Part shown: positions 1 to 9,800 of the stretch, piece after piece | Numbering within the stretch: position 1 is the first letter of the stretch | Layout: each line of letters starts with the position of its first letter | Assembly: GCA_021737185.1 (NCBI GenBank) | Contig: JAIPEL010000044.1 | Coordinates: 1-33,236 of the forward strand | Reading direction: 5' to 3' | Length of the DNA stretch: 33,236 nucleotides | Origin: Desulfobacterales bacterium | Lineage (GTDB): Bacteria > Desulfobacterota > Desulfobacteria > Desulfobacterales > CAFBRK01 | Translations under genes and position numbers: made by a program | Notes under the pieces: generated by a model | Seen by the model: only the letters and a program-made list of their open reading frames with translations | Told to the model about the DNA's origin: nothing | Database searches by the model: none

Positions 1-863
1 GCCGCCTGGGGAAAAAGGCTGGTGGGCGTAAACCCCGGGATGGTGTTGGTTTCCAGGACAAAAAGCTCGCCGTCTTTGAGGATCATGTCGGTCCGGCTGT
101 AGCCCCTGCAAAAAAGCGCCTCGTGGGCCGCTATCGCATATTTCTGCGCTTTTTCGGTCATGGCTGCGTCGATCCTGGCAGGGCAGATCTCCTGGGTCGC
201 ACCGGGCGTGTACTTGGCGGTGTAGTCGAAAAACTCATGGTCTTTTCCGGGAATGATCTCGATCAACGGCAGCGCCTGGAGCCGGTCGTTTCCGATCACC
301 GCACCGGTCACCTCGGTCCCCTCGATGAAAGCCTCCACCAGGGCATGGCGGTCGAATTCAAAGGCGGCTTGAAGGGCCTGCTGCAGGGCATCGGCGCTGC
401 GAACGATGGTCATGCCGACGCTGGAGCCTGCGGCCACCGGCTTGACCACCACCGGCAGCCCCAGCTCCGCGAGGCATTTGTCGGCGTCGAACCGGCCGTC
501 TGCCCGAACCGTCCGGTACGGCGGCACCGGCAGCCCGCACTGGGCATACAGGTGCTTGGAGGCGAGCTTGTTCATGGCCGCTGCGCTTCCCAGCACACCG
601 GCGCCCTGGTAGGGGATGCCGATCAGGTCGAGCAGTCCCTGCACGGTCCCGTCTTCTCCGTAAGGGCCGTGAAGAATCACCAGGGCGACGTCGATGCTTT
701 CCGCGTCGTCGACCAGCCGGGGGATATCGCTTTTCGGATCGTAGCGGATCACCCGGTATTTTTCCTTGTCCAGGGCCGCAAACACCTGGTTTCCGCTGTT
801 GAGGGACACCTCCCGCTCCGAGGAAATGCCGCCGGACAATAGGGCCACCGTGAGCTTTTTCAT
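1..863 (-). CDS. ddl: D-alanine--D-alanine ligase, 3' end cut off by window edge
   Basis: This cytoplasmic ATP-grasp enzyme joins two D-alanines for peptidoglycan precursor synthesis. Reading the minus strand from the ATG at 863 gives MKKLTVALLSGGISSEREVS, the family's N-terminal glycine-rich signature. It is followed by HGPYGEDGTVQGLL, the ATP-grasp segment VVKPVAAGSSVGM, EAFIEGTEVTGAVIG, and near the window edge the metal- and substrate-binding ETNTIPGFTPTS. About 287 residues are present and the usual length is about 300-310, so only the last few tens of residues lie outside the window. Its start ATG overlaps the stop of the upstream membrane-protein gene by 4 bases (ATGA), which implies translational coupling. 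No frameshift is visible. Identification is firm; whether it is DdlA or DdlB type cannot be decided here. Confidence 0.95.
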   Translation of the reverse strand, partial: MKKLTVALLSGGISSEREVSLNSGNQVFAALDKEKYRVIRYDPKSDIPRLVDDAESIDVALVILHGPYGEDGTVQGLLDLIGIPYQGAGVLGSAAAMNKLASKHLYAQCGLPVPPYRTVRADGRFDADKCLAELGLPVVVKPVAAGSSVGMTIVRSADALQQALQAAFEFDRHALVEAFIEGTEVTGAVIGNDRLQALPLIEIIPGKDHEFFDYTAKYTPGATQEICPARIDAAMTEKAQKYAIAAHEALFCRGYSRTDMILKDGELFVLETNTIPGFTPTSLFPQA

Positions 864-1345
864 GTCTTTAAAATTTCCTGTTTCGCTTTGTGGTAGTCTT
901 CCGGGGTGATCAGGTTTTTTTCCAGCAGCCGCAGCAGCGCTTCGAGCTCCCTGCTTCGGATCGATTCCGGATCCTCGAGCCGGTGGGACGGATCGATGGA
1001 ACGATCGGGCAGTTCGGCAAGGTTGGACGACCGGCCCATGCGAAAGGAGGCAAGCCCGCCCAGGAAACTGACCTCGACGGCCCGGCCGTGAAAGGCCGGA
1101 GAGTGAAGCATCTCTTGCAGGGTCTTTCCCTCGGCCTTCATTCGGCGGTAGAACAAGTAGCCCGAAACAGCGACCCCTGCAGCGCCGAACAAAAAAATCC
1201 AAAGCATGTACTGAACGACGCCCCGGAAAAAAAGCACCAGGACGCCGAGACCGGCGATGAGCAGCACGTGGAGCACAAGCACCACGTAAGCCATCATCAC
1301 GCTTTTGAAAAGACCCTGACTGTCGCCTGGTCGACTTTGAAACAT
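860..1345 (-). CDS. Small membrane protein with SHOCT-like C-terminus
   Basis: This is a 161-residue protein of unknown function. Two hydrophobic segments (about residues 17-40 and 45-66) form a hairpin of membrane helices near the N-terminus. The C-terminal LEALLRLLEKNLITPEDYHK resembles the SHOCT motif, a short oligomerisation helix pair often found at the end of small membrane proteins. The gene is cotranscribed with ddl, sharing a 4-base stop/start overlap. The start at 1345 has only a weak ribosome binding site; another Met at residue 17 (position 1297) is possible but would begin inside the first hydrophobic stretch. SHOCT similarity is by eye only. Confidence 0.75.
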   Translation of the reverse strand: MFQSRPGDSQGLFKSVMMAYVVLVLHVLLIAGLGVLVLFFRGVVQYMLWIFLFGAAGVAVSGYLFYRRMKAEGKTLQEMLHSPAFHGRAVEVSFLGGLASFRMGRSSNLAELPDRSIDPSHRLEDPESIRSRELEALLRLLEKNLITPEDYHKAKQEILKT

Positions 1346-1370
1346 TCTGAAAAATCGATGCTTCTGGTTT

Positions 1371-1417
1371 GTTTCGCGGAACGCGAAACCTTTATAAAAG
1401 CGCGCCAGCGATTTTAT
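1371..1417. repeat. Two-hairpin palindromic repeat, copy A
   Basis: GTTTCGCG-GAA-CGCGAAAC (1371-1389) is a perfect 8-bp hairpin. It is followed directly by an ATAAAA...ATTTTAT palindrome around GCGCGCCAGCG (1394-1417). The arrangement is the inverted counterpart of copy B at 1971-2019, so copies A and B flank the DUF1992 gene in opposite orientation. A looser copy lies at 25258-25299. It lies between two minus-strand genes and may act as a REP-like element. Confidence 0.8.
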
Positions 1418-1419
1418 TT

Positions 1420-1794
1420 TTATTTTTGCCCGAATCGATCCACGAGACGGGCCTCGTATCGCTGGGGCAGCTCGAAGGCCATGGACGCCCCCCGCACGGC
1501 ATTGAATTTCATGATCAGAAAGTTGAGCTTCTTGAGGATTTGGTATTTTTCCCGGGTGTCTTCCATGGCCGCCAGAAGCTGTTCGGTCTGGAAGATCTCG
1601 TCTTTGAGTTGAAGCTCCGGCGGCGTGCAGTCCGCATTTTTCAGGATTTTGTATGCCAGGCGAAGTTCTTCCGGAACACCGGTCAGGTCTTCGAGCACCA
1701 GCGGCTTTCCAGCCCCTTCCAGGTCATCGAATGCGCCGTTTTGCTGGGCCTGCCGAATCCGTTCCTCGACAATCTGTTCAAACCCCGGAATCAT
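1420..1794 (-). CDS. DUF1992 (DnaJ homologue subfamily C member 28 domain) protein
   Basis: This 124-residue protein matches the DUF1992 family, named for the conserved domain of eukaryotic DNAJC28. The signature is visible near the N-terminus as IVEERIRQAQQNGAFDDLEG followed by GAGKPL. The rest is helical and charged. No J-domain is present, so the DnaJ link is by name only; the family's molecular role is unknown. The ATG at 1794 is preceded by GAGGTGAAC, a good ribosome binding site. The gene is bracketed by inverted copies of a two-hairpin repeat (1371-1417 and 1971-2019). It may be cotranscribed with the membrane protein and ddl, but the repeat could separate them. Confidence 0.88.
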   Translation of the reverse strand: MIPGFEQIVEERIRQAQQNGAFDDLEGAGKPLVLEDLTGVPEELRLAYKILKNADCTPPELQLKDEIFQTEQLLAAMEDTREKYQILKKLNFLIMKFNAVRGASMAFELPQRYEARLVDRFGQK

Positions 1795-2108
1795 CGCCGT
1801 TCACCTCAACCAAGACCGGCAGTCCACACCGGCATTGGAGTAAGTACAGTATATAGTATGATGCTTGAATTTAAAAACTATATATGGTATGCAAATCATC
1901 ACTTTTCCCCTGCACGCCAAGACACCGAATTTGGGGAATATTATCCACCTCAGGATTGAAATTCAAGCAATATAAAATCGCTGGCGCGATTTTATATGAG
2001 GTTTCGCGTTCCGCGAAACGGAACATATCGATGAAAAAGCGTACCTCTCTGTTTTGCCGGAGGAAAATATCAAATTTGCAAGCTTGACAAGCCGAAGATG
2101 AGGATCCC
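1795..2108. other. Intergenic region between divergent genes
   Basis: This stretch of about 310 bases separates the minus-strand DUF1992 gene from the plus-strand PurD-like gene, so it should hold both promoters. It is AT-richer than its surroundings and contains the second copy of the two-hairpin repeat (1971-2019). No convincing coding sequence is seen: the open frames here run through the palindromes. I could not assign unambiguous -35/-10 boxes. Confidence 0.6.
1971..2019. repeat. Two-hairpin palindromic repeat, copy B
   Basis: There is a perfect 11-bp inverted repeat, TATAAAATCGC-TGGC-GCGATTTTATA (1971-1996). After a 4-base spacer comes a perfect 8-bp hairpin, GTTTCGCG-TTC-CGCGAAAC (2001-2019). 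It is the near-exact reverse complement of copy A at 1371-1417. Two adjacent palindromes with a conserved order suggest a REP/BIME-like mobile repeat rather than a terminator, since no T-tract follows in either direction. Confidence 0.85.
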
Positions 2109-3611
2109 ATGAAAAAGATCGCCTTTGCCGGCACCGACGGAAGAACCCTGCTGTGCGCCTTTGTCGTATCCACGGCCACCAGCGAAACCGGCCGGGAAGA
2201 CTATGAGGGGGTGGTGGTCCGCGGAACGCCGTCCATGCCGAAAATCGCCGAAACCATGAAATGGCCGGTTCGCTTCCTGCCCACAGAACGAAACGATGTG
2301 GCGGCTTATGCCGAGACCGCTGCCGCGGCCATCAGATCGGGCCAGGTCGACTACCTGGTGCCGATGCCTGAAGCGCTCCTGTTCGAAGGGCTCGTGGACG
2401 AACTGGCCGCGGCAGGCCTCGCCGACCATATCCTCGGTCTCCGCCGCGAAGGCGCATTTATCGAGGGGGATAAAATCCGCTGCAAGGAGCTTTGCAGGGA
2501 CGCCGGGGTGCCGGTGGCCGACGCCTGGACACAGGTGGACGCCAAGGACTATCCGTCAGTGCTGAAGACCTGCCTCGAGCACATCGACCGCTTCGGCGGA
2601 ACGGTGCTCAAGTATCCTTACAGCGCCGGCGGAAAGGGGGCCCGGATCATCCTCAACGCATGGGAGATTCGGGAGGTCTACGACACCCTGATCCACGACT
2701 ACAAAGACAGCTACCGGAAACTCTGCGGGAAAAAAGACCCGTGGCCCCTGCTCGTCGAAAGCCGGATGTCGGGGGTGGAAATCAGCTTCACCATCCTGGT
2801 CGATGGCAAGGGAAGCTTTGCCATCCTGCCCACGGCCATGGACTATCCTGAGCGCTTCGAGGGGCCGGCCAGCAGGCAAAACCCGATCACCGGCGGTGTG
2901 GGCGCCATCTCCCCTCATCCGATGGAAACCCCGGAGCTGCTCCAGATGGCCGGCGACACGATTGCCCGTCCCGTCATCCGCGCCATGGCCGACCGGGGCA
3001 TTCTGCGGCCCTGCATCCTGTATCCGGGATGCTTTGTTTCCATGAACGCAGAAGGCCTTCCGACGCGCATCCGGGTTTCGGAGATCAACATTCGGCCCGG
3101 CGAACCGGAGGCTCAGCCGGTGGCGCGGCGGCTGCGCAATCTGGGTCGCCTCATTGAAGCGACCATGGAAGGAGAGCTCGACCGGGTCGAGCCGGAAGTG
3201 CGCGAAGAGCAGATCTCGATTTGCGTGGCCCTGGTGACCGGGCCGGGAGGCCCCGACGGGCAGAAAGGCTATCCCTGGTCGTGCACCAAGGGCGAGCCGG
3301 TGGATCTGGATTTCAAGTACATGAAGCGAAAAGGCATCCAGGTGATCCCCTCGGCCATGGACTGGGACGAATCCGGCGGGCTGCTCAAGTCCGACGGGAC
3401 CCGGGTGGCCTTTTTAAACGCCAACGCCACGGTCAAGGCCGGCGAGCGGCGCGGTGAGGTGGCAGACCGGCTTCGGAAAAAGATCCTGGCCGCCTTCGAC
3501 AACGGCAAGATCCGGGTGATCCCCAGAGAAGACGACACCGGAAACCGCCTCGATCTGCGACGCGACATCGGCCTTCATTTTTCCCAGGCGGAATCCATTT
3601 TCAAGAAATAA
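2109..3611 (+). CDS. PurD-like ATP-grasp protein (divergent phosphoribosylamine--glycine ligase paralogue)
   Basis: This 500-residue protein is built like glycinamide ribonucleotide synthetase (PurD), which ligates glycine to phosphoribosylamine in purine synthesis. It retains an ATP-grasp lysine and glycine loop (KYPYSAGGKGARI, about residues 174-186), NPITGGVGAISPHPM (PurD's GGMGAYSP region), CILYPGCF (PurD's LYAGLM position) and EINIRPGEPEAQPV (PurD's EFNxRFGDPE). The canonical N-terminal GGREHA loop is replaced by GTDGRTLL, and the protein is longer than PurD (about 430 residues). The substrate may therefore differ. The ATG at 2109 follows GAGGATCCC, a good ribosome binding site. The gene stands alone on the plus strand with no purine gene beside it. 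The PurD-superfamily call is safe; the reaction is not. Confidence 0.8.
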   Translation: MKKIAFAGTDGRTLLCAFVVSTATSETGREDYEGVVVRGTPSMPKIAETMKWPVRFLPTERNDVAAYAETAAAAIRSGQVDYLVPMPEALLFEGLVDELAAAGLADHILGLRREGAFIEGDKIRCKELCRDAGVPVADAWTQVDAKDYPSVLKTCLEHIDRFGGTVLKYPYSAGGKGARIILNAWEIREVYDTLIHDYKDSYRKLCGKKDPWPLLVESRMSGVEISFTILVDGKGSFAILPTAMDYPERFEGPASRQNPITGGVGAISPHPMETPELLQMAGDTIARPVIRAMADRGILRPCILYPGCFVSMNAEGLPTRIRVSEINIRPGEPEAQPVARRLRNLGRLIEATMEGELDRVEPEVREEQISICVALVTGPGGPDGQKGYPWSCTKGEPVDLDFKYMKRKGIQVIPSAMDWDESGGLLKSDGTRVAFLNANATVKAGERRGEVADRLRKKILAAFDNGKIRVIPREDDTGNRLDLRRDIGLHFSQAESIFKK

Positions 3612-3653
3612 CCGGTTCGAACTCCTGGCGAGAATCCGGCCGCAGGCGTCGCC

Positions 3654-5171
3654 TTATGCGCGCACAAGCGGCTCCTCCATGCAGCTGTCGTTGATCTGTT
3701 CGGTCTGGGACTGAAAATGATAGGCAAATACTGCGGATTCAATGATTTCGGCAAAGCAACGCTGCCTGGAAAAAAGGGCGTGAAAGACCGCCCGCCAATA
3801 GAATCTTTTTCCGTCTCCCCGGTTTAGAATTCCCACATACAGAACGGATCTGAAGAGGGCGGCGATGTCCCCCTTCCGGAGGGGCCGCCTTCGCGCCGGC
3901 CGGTAGTATTGGAGAAAGCGGAGGATGCGCTCATGGTACCCCGCGGGGGAATAAATGCGGTTGAGTACTTTCCGATAGCCGTTGATCAGATTGTGGATGC
4001 CCATCTTAGGTACAAAGGTAATCTGGCCGTCGGTGTTGCTTCCCGTGCAGTTGGCCTCCAGCAGCCGGCCTTCTTTTTTCAGGCGGCGATACAGGGGTGT
4101 GCCCGGCAGCGCATATAATATACTGATCATGGCGGTCATGATCCCGCTTTCCTGAATGAATTGGATCTGGCGGTCGAAAATGTCTTCCTTGTCGTTGTCG
4201 AAGCCCACGATGAACCCCCCGCTGACCTCCAGGCCGTTTCCCTGAATGGTTCGGACAGATTCCAACAGATTTACGCGGCAATTCTGATCCTTCCCGCATT
4301 GGCGAAGGGTGTCTTTGTCCGGGGTCTCCAGCCCGATAAAGACACCTTTGAATCCGGCTTCGTTCATCAGCCGCATCAGCTCCCCGTCGCCTGCCAGATC
4401 AATGGATGCCTCGGTGTTGAACACAAAGGGATGACCTCGGTGGTTCTGCCAGGCGGCGATTTGTCGGAGAATCGCTTTTACCTGCGCCCGATTGCCGATG
4501 AAATTGTCGTCCGCGACAAAGATCCGCCCCCGCCATCCGGTCGCATGCAAAGCAGCAAGTTCCCGAAGCACTTGTTCCGGGGTCTTGGACCGAAACCGCC
4601 GCCCCTGGAGAATCGGAATATCGCAGAACTCGCACCGATAAGGGCACCCCCGGCTGAACTGAACGGACATGGATGCATAGCGCCTGGTGTCGAGAAGATC
4701 CCATCGCGGGACGGGGCTGCTGTGGATGTCGCACTTTTTCCCCGACTGGTAAATCCTCTCGGGCGCGCCGGATTCCAGATCCCGGATAAAACGGGGCAGT
4801 GTGATCTCGGCCTCGTTCAATACACGGTGATCCACGTCAGAAAACTCTTTTTCCACCCCGTGGTGGAATAACGGACCGCCCACAATGACTTTCCGATCCA
4901 GGCGGTGTGCCCGGTCTATCAGCGCCCGCATCGATTCCTTCTGTACGATCATGGCGCCGGCAAATATCAGGTCGGCCCATCGCAGCTGATCGTCAGACAG
5001 CGGCTGGACGTTGAGGTCCACCAGTTTCAGCTCCCAGTCAGGAGGCATCAACGCAGCCGCGGTGATCAACCCCAATGGAATGTATACGGCTTTTTTGTTG
5101 ATGATTTTGAGCACGCTTTGGAAATTCCAGAAAGACACGGGCAGTTGAGGACTGACGAGCAGGGCCTTCAT
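3654..5171 (-). CDS. B12-binding radical SAM protein, DUF4070-type
   Basis: This 505-residue protein has an N-terminal Rossmann-like cobalamin-binding region (about 1-140) and a radical SAM core with the 4Fe-4S motif CPYRCEFCDI (Cys 176, 180, 183). A C-terminal region of the DUF4070 type follows (about 330-480). This architecture is shared by cobalamin-dependent methyltransferases such as the hopanoid methylase HpnP, but no hopanoid genes are nearby, so the substrate is left open. Further core motifs visible are FVADDNFIG and GVFIGLETPDKDTLRQCGK. It begins 45 bases after the stop of a second B12/radical SAM gene on the same strand, so the two are probably one transcription unit. Confidence 0.85.
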   Translation of the reverse strand: MKALLVSPQLPVSFWNFQSVLKIINKKAVYIPLGLITAAALMPPDWELKLVDLNVQPLSDDQLRWADLIFAGAMIVQKESMRALIDRAHRLDRKVIVGGPLFHHGVEKEFSDVDHRVLNEAEITLPRFIRDLESGAPERIYQSGKKCDIHSSPVPRWDLLDTRRYASMSVQFSRGCPYRCEFCDIPILQGRRFRSKTPEQVLRELAALHATGWRGRIFVADDNFIGNRAQVKAILRQIAAWQNHRGHPFVFNTEASIDLAGDGELMRLMNEAGFKGVFIGLETPDKDTLRQCGKDQNCRVNLLESVRTIQGNGLEVSGGFIVGFDNDKEDIFDRQIQFIQESGIMTAMISILYALPGTPLYRRLKKEGRLLEANCTGSNTDGQITFVPKMGIHNLINGYRKVLNRIYSPAGYHERILRFLQYYRPARRRPLRKGDIAALFRSVLYVGILNRGDGKRFYWRAVFHALFSRQRCFAEIIESAVFAYHFQSQTEQINDSCMEEPLVRA

Positions 5172-5216
5172 GGGCAGGATTTTCCTCAGAGGTGTCAGCA
5201 GTGTTTGAGTGACAGT

Positions 5217-6857
5217 TTACAGACTTTTGCAGCGGACAATCTGTGCTGCGGCGCCGGATGACAGCAACCTGCCATGTGTCCGAAAACCGGACCCGCCGGC
5301 ATCGTCGGGCATTTCCGGAGCCGGGAATGTCCAGACAGGGTCTTTTTCCACGCGTTTTTTTAGCCGGTCCTCGAGCAACCGCCCGTTCCGGTCGTAAAAC
5401 CCCTCTTCGATTTGCTGGAGCCAAGGGATATAGTGCCGCAAGCCCTTTTCAATGAATTGCCAGGCGTACCGGTTGGCAGCCTTTTCCTTGACCGCGATCC
5501 AGTCTCTTTTTCGCAGCGCCTCCCAAAACTCGGCCGGTGTGTATATTTTTCGATGGGAGTCGATGACGGCCTGTTGAAGCTGCGATGGCCGAAGGTGCAG
5601 GGGGAAGTGGGTCACGAAATTGCCGTCGCAGTAGTCCCAGCCCTTGAATATGCTCCGGTGACGGGGAATCAGGGGGCGATTGCCGAGCTTGCGCTCCACG
5701 TAGTGCCCCCAGAGAGGAAAGAAGTAACACACCTCGATCCCGTTGGCCCGGGCAAAGGCCACCGTCTCTTCGATGGTTGCCGGGGTGTCGGTATCGGCCC
5801 CGATCACGAACGATCCGGAGAGCCGGAATCCGTGCTGGTGAAACGTGGCAATGGAAGACTGGATCCGCTCTACGGTCTGGCGCTTGGCATAATCCTTCAG
5901 GGTTTCGGGCTGAATCGACTCGATACCCACGTAAAGAGCCGTGACACCGGCCCTGCGCATCAATACCAGCAGTTCCGGGTCGCGGGCGATTTCGATTCGA
6001 CACAGAACAATGATATCGAAATCAAACGCCTCTTCGATTATCCGCGTTAGCAGTCGCTTGGTGTAGGATATGTCCGCCCCGAAATAATTGTCCACAAACA
6101 GGAGCTCTTTGCCATAGCGGCGCTTGTCTCTCAGGTCTTCCACCAGGCTTTCGATGCCCCGGACTCGATATCCCCCGCCAAACATGGTGTCGACAATGCA
6201 GAATCGACAGTGAAAAGGACAACCCCGGGAGGATTGAACCGTCACCAAAGGGACACGGGAGCGCCGGAGGACATCCATCCAGCTGAACCTGCCCATGCCG
6301 CGGATCAGCCGGTAGTTTTGAATGGTGTCGAAGGTTTTGGGCACGGCACGGTCTTTCGTTCGTCGAGTCCGGCCGTTTTCGCGGAAGGCAATGCCGGCCA
6401 CTTGCGAAAGAGGTCTGCCGGTAGACAGCGCTCGAATCAACTCTGCAATGGTTTCGTCTCCCTCCCGGAGGACGACCACGTCACAGTGCTTCAGGCAATC
6501 TTCGGCGAAATAGGTGGCATGAGTCCCTCCCATGACGACCGGGATTTTCAGCTCGGCACGAATGAGGTCCGCCAGCTCATAAATTCTCCGGGCGGCGGCG
6601 GAAAACGTGGACATCAGTACCAGATCCGCAAACGAGACTGCATGCCAGTCCGGCGGCTCGACGTGTTCGATGAATATCTCCACATCAAAACCAAGTTCGG
6701 CCAGGACCGATCCGATAATGCAAATCCCGTAATCCGGCATGACGAGCTTGTAACAAATGTCTGGGTACGGACTGCTCAGCTGGATGCCAACGATTTTCCG
6801 GATCTTTCCGAACGTGCCATCGCCTGGCTGGATTTGGATCGGGTAATGGGTTCCCAT
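5217..6857 (-). CDS. B12-binding radical SAM protein
   Basis: This 546-residue protein has an N-terminal cobalamin-binding-type domain (about 20-150, with PDYGICIIGSVLAELGFDVE and VVMGGTHATY) and a radical SAM core with CPFHCRFC (Cys 213, 217, 220). The core continues with LLFVDNYFGADISYTKRLL and ALYVGIESIQPETLKDYAKR, typical of cobalamin-dependent radical SAM enzymes. The substrate is unknown. Its start is 14 bases downstream of the stop of the cyclase gene, and its stop is 45 bases before the next radical SAM gene, so all three probably form an operon. The last 25 or so residues, with no obvious fold, look like a variable tail. The ribosome binding site at 6857 is weak. Confidence 0.85.
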   Translation of the reverse strand: MGTHYPIQIQPGDGTFGKIRKIVGIQLSSPYPDICYKLVMPDYGICIIGSVLAELGFDVEIFIEHVEPPDWHAVSFADLVLMSTFSAAARRIYELADLIRAELKIPVVMGGTHATYFAEDCLKHCDVVVLREGDETIAELIRALSTGRPLSQVAGIAFRENGRTRRTKDRAVPKTFDTIQNYRLIRGMGRFSWMDVLRRSRVPLVTVQSSRGCPFHCRFCIVDTMFGGGYRVRGIESLVEDLRDKRRYGKELLFVDNYFGADISYTKRLLTRIIEEAFDFDIIVLCRIEIARDPELLVLMRRAGVTALYVGIESIQPETLKDYAKRQTVERIQSSIATFHQHGFRLSGSFVIGADTDTPATIEETVAFARANGIEVCYFFPLWGHYVERKLGNRPLIPRHRSIFKGWDYCDGNFVTHFPLHLRPSQLQQAVIDSHRKIYTPAEFWEALRKRDWIAVKEKAANRYAWQFIEKGLRHYIPWLQQIEEGFYDRNGRLLEDRLKKRVEKDPVWTFPAPEMPDDAGGSGFRTHGRLLSSGAAAQIVRCKSL

Positions 6858-6871
6858 CGAGGGTCAGCTTT

Positions 6872-9800
6872 CTATGAGTACGTGCCCATCTGTTTACGGA
6901 CGTGTTCGACCCAACCTTCGGAGCCGCATTCTTGAAATATTTTTTCGGCTTTTCGCCAGTGTTTATCGGCCTTGCCGGGGTCTTGTCTCCGTTTCCAGTA
7001 GGTCCCGGCCAATAGATGGTCTTGGCCCAGATACCACCTCATCTCGTTTTTCTCGTCGAATTGAATGGCCTTGGCGATCCACGCCTCTGCCGCCTCGGCA
7101 GGTGTTGGATCTTTGATCAGGAAAATGTCCGCAACATGATACGCAACAATCCCGTCGCTGATCCGGATCCTGTTTCGCTGGGCGAATTCGTAAACATCCT
7201 TCATTTCGACAAACTCTTGCCGGGCGATTTTGGATTTCAATATCGAAAGTTGATAGACGGCCGTCAACGAGGGGACGAATTTGCTGCTGCCGGCAAGGTC
7301 GATGGCTTTCTGGTGCGAGGTTATCGAAGCGCCATAGTCTCCCCTATGGTACTGAATATCGCCCAAGTATCCACTAAACAGGGATCCCATGGAGAAATAT
7401 TTGATTCGATCACAGAGCCGGACCCCTTCCTGCAGGCTGTCTTCAGCGGCATCCAGAAAGCCTTTGTGAAAAAGGGAAATGCCGCGGCCCCCGAACGCGT
7501 AGGCCTGGGAAAAAATGTCCTGGCTTTCTTCTGCCAGCTGCATGGCCTCCTTGCTGGTCTGATGGCTCAACGCGATGTTTCCCTGTTTTGAATGGGCCCA
7601 TACCATGGCGCTCTTCACCACGGATACGCCCCAGAGACTCTTGGCGGCGGAGTTGATCTCCAAGGCCTGCTGCCAATGATTTAGGGCCAGTTTGAAATCG
7701 CAGGTAAATACAAAGGCAAAGCCCAACCAGAAATTCGCAAGGAAGAGGCAGAGGATATCGCCGGTCTCGTTGGCTATTTTAAGGGCTTCCTGCAGCTGTC
7801 CAATTCCCTTTTCGTAGTCCTCTTCCACGATGAAGTGATAGGACCCGATGATGGTGTATATTTGGGCCAGCCTCTTCTGATATTGCTGCTTTTGGGCGAT
7901 CGGCAAAATGGCCTCCACGACCCTTTTTGCCTCTTCGTGATAATTCATCTGGATATAGTAGAGCCCCAGCGTGGTTCTTGCGTCGATCAATTGCTTGTCC
8001 ACATTCTTTACCCGGGAAAGCTCCTCTAGACACGCCACGCGCTTTGCCCCGAATGCGATGGCGTCCGGAAAGGAGGCCTGGTTTTCAGATTTCTTGGCCG
8101 CCAGGAGGCAATATTTCGCCCCTTTTTCTAAGTTTCCGCTTTCACCGTAATGCCTCGCCAGAGTTGCCACATAGAGTTCCAGGGTATCTCCGTAAAGCGA
8201 TTCTATGGCCTTTCCGATCCTTTCATGAAGATCCCTTTTTTTCTTCGTCAGGATGGAATCGTAAATCACCTCCTGGGTGACGGCATGATTGAATATGTAC
8301 GAAGATTCTGGATCGATTCCTCGTTCATAGACCAGCCCCGCCTCTTTCAGGGCCGACAGATGGCCATGAAGTTCCTTTTCTCCCAATTCCATGACCTCTC
8401 GAATCAGACCATGGCTGAATTCTCTTTCGATGGCGGAGCCCGCCTGGATCACTTCCTTGGCCCCCTCGGGCAGTGCATCCATCCGGGCCATGATGATTTC
8501 CTGGAGTGTGGAGGGAATGGCAATATCCAGAAGGCTCTTTGTCAGGCTGCAGCCGCCCGCCTTCTTTTCGATGATCCGAAGGCCCTGTAAAGACCGCATG
8601 TACTCTTCGATGAACAGGGGAATTCCGTCTGTTTTCTGATAGATCAATTCCGCTATGTCGGTATCGAACACCTCTGAGTCCACCAGATGATGGATGATCT
8701 TGCGGCTTTCCGACAAGGGTAACCGGTCGAGGGCAATTTGACTGTGATAGGGGCCTCCTCCCCAGGCAACCCGGTATTCCGGACGGCTGGTTAACAACAA
8801 AAATATCCGGGACCCGGATATATTGGCCAACAGGTCTTTAAAGGCGTCTTCCGAGCTTTGGTCTATCCAGTGAAGGTCTTCGACGGCAAGGATCAGGGGC
8901 CGGTGTTCCGCACTCTTCAATACGATTCTTTTCAAAGCTTCCATGATCCGTTCTTTTCTTGCCTCCGGGCTCATAGCTGCTCTGTCCACGCCGCTGTCCT
9001 TTACCGAAAGTATCTCCAGCAAAAAAGGCGAGGTGGCGGCATCGTCAACACCCAGTGCTTCCAGACCGTACCGGACCTTCTCCCGGATGTCGGTGTTTTC
9101 ATCCTCCTCCTGGATCCCGAAAGCCGCCCTCACGATGTCGATGATCGGGTGATAGACTACGCGTCGACTGTAAGAAAGGCATCTTCCCTCGAGAAAGGTC
9201 ACATCCTCGTGAATCATGGCCTTTCTAAACTCATACAGCAGCCTGGACTTACCCATTCCGGCTTCGGATATAATAGTCAAAGCCTGACCCGCACCGGACT
9301 TGACCCTTTCAAAAAGACTCAAAATAAAATCCAGCTCCTGCTTCCTTCCCACAAAAGGAGCAAGGCCCCGCTCTGCACTGACATCGAACCGGGTCCTTCG
9401 GGAGCTTGGCGCAATGACCCGGTAGACCGGGACTGGCTTTTGCATTCCTTTGACCGTTTTTTCGCCCAGAGCTTCGAAGCGGAAAAACCCCTCGGTCAGC
9501 CTAAAGGTTTCCTCGGTGATATAGATGGTTCCCGGCTCGGCAAGGGTTTCCATTCGGGAGGCCAGGTTGATAGTGTCGCCCACTGCGGTAAACTGCGCCT
9601 GGAGATCGCTTCCCAGCGAACCCACAACAACCGGCCCCGTATTGATTCCGATCCTTAGAAGTACGGGCGGGATTCCTTTTTCCACCTTTATCCTCTCGTT
9701 GAACCGGATCATTTCTCTGTGAATGGCGAGGCCGGCCCGAATGGCGCGCTGCGGTGCATCTTCCAGGGCGATGGGCGCTCCGAAAAAGGCCAGAATGCCG

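Noticed and set aside
1871..2179. Minus-strand frame upstream of the PurD-like gene
   Set aside because: It runs through the palindromic repeat and over the PurD-like ribosome binding site; its residues match nothing known to me.
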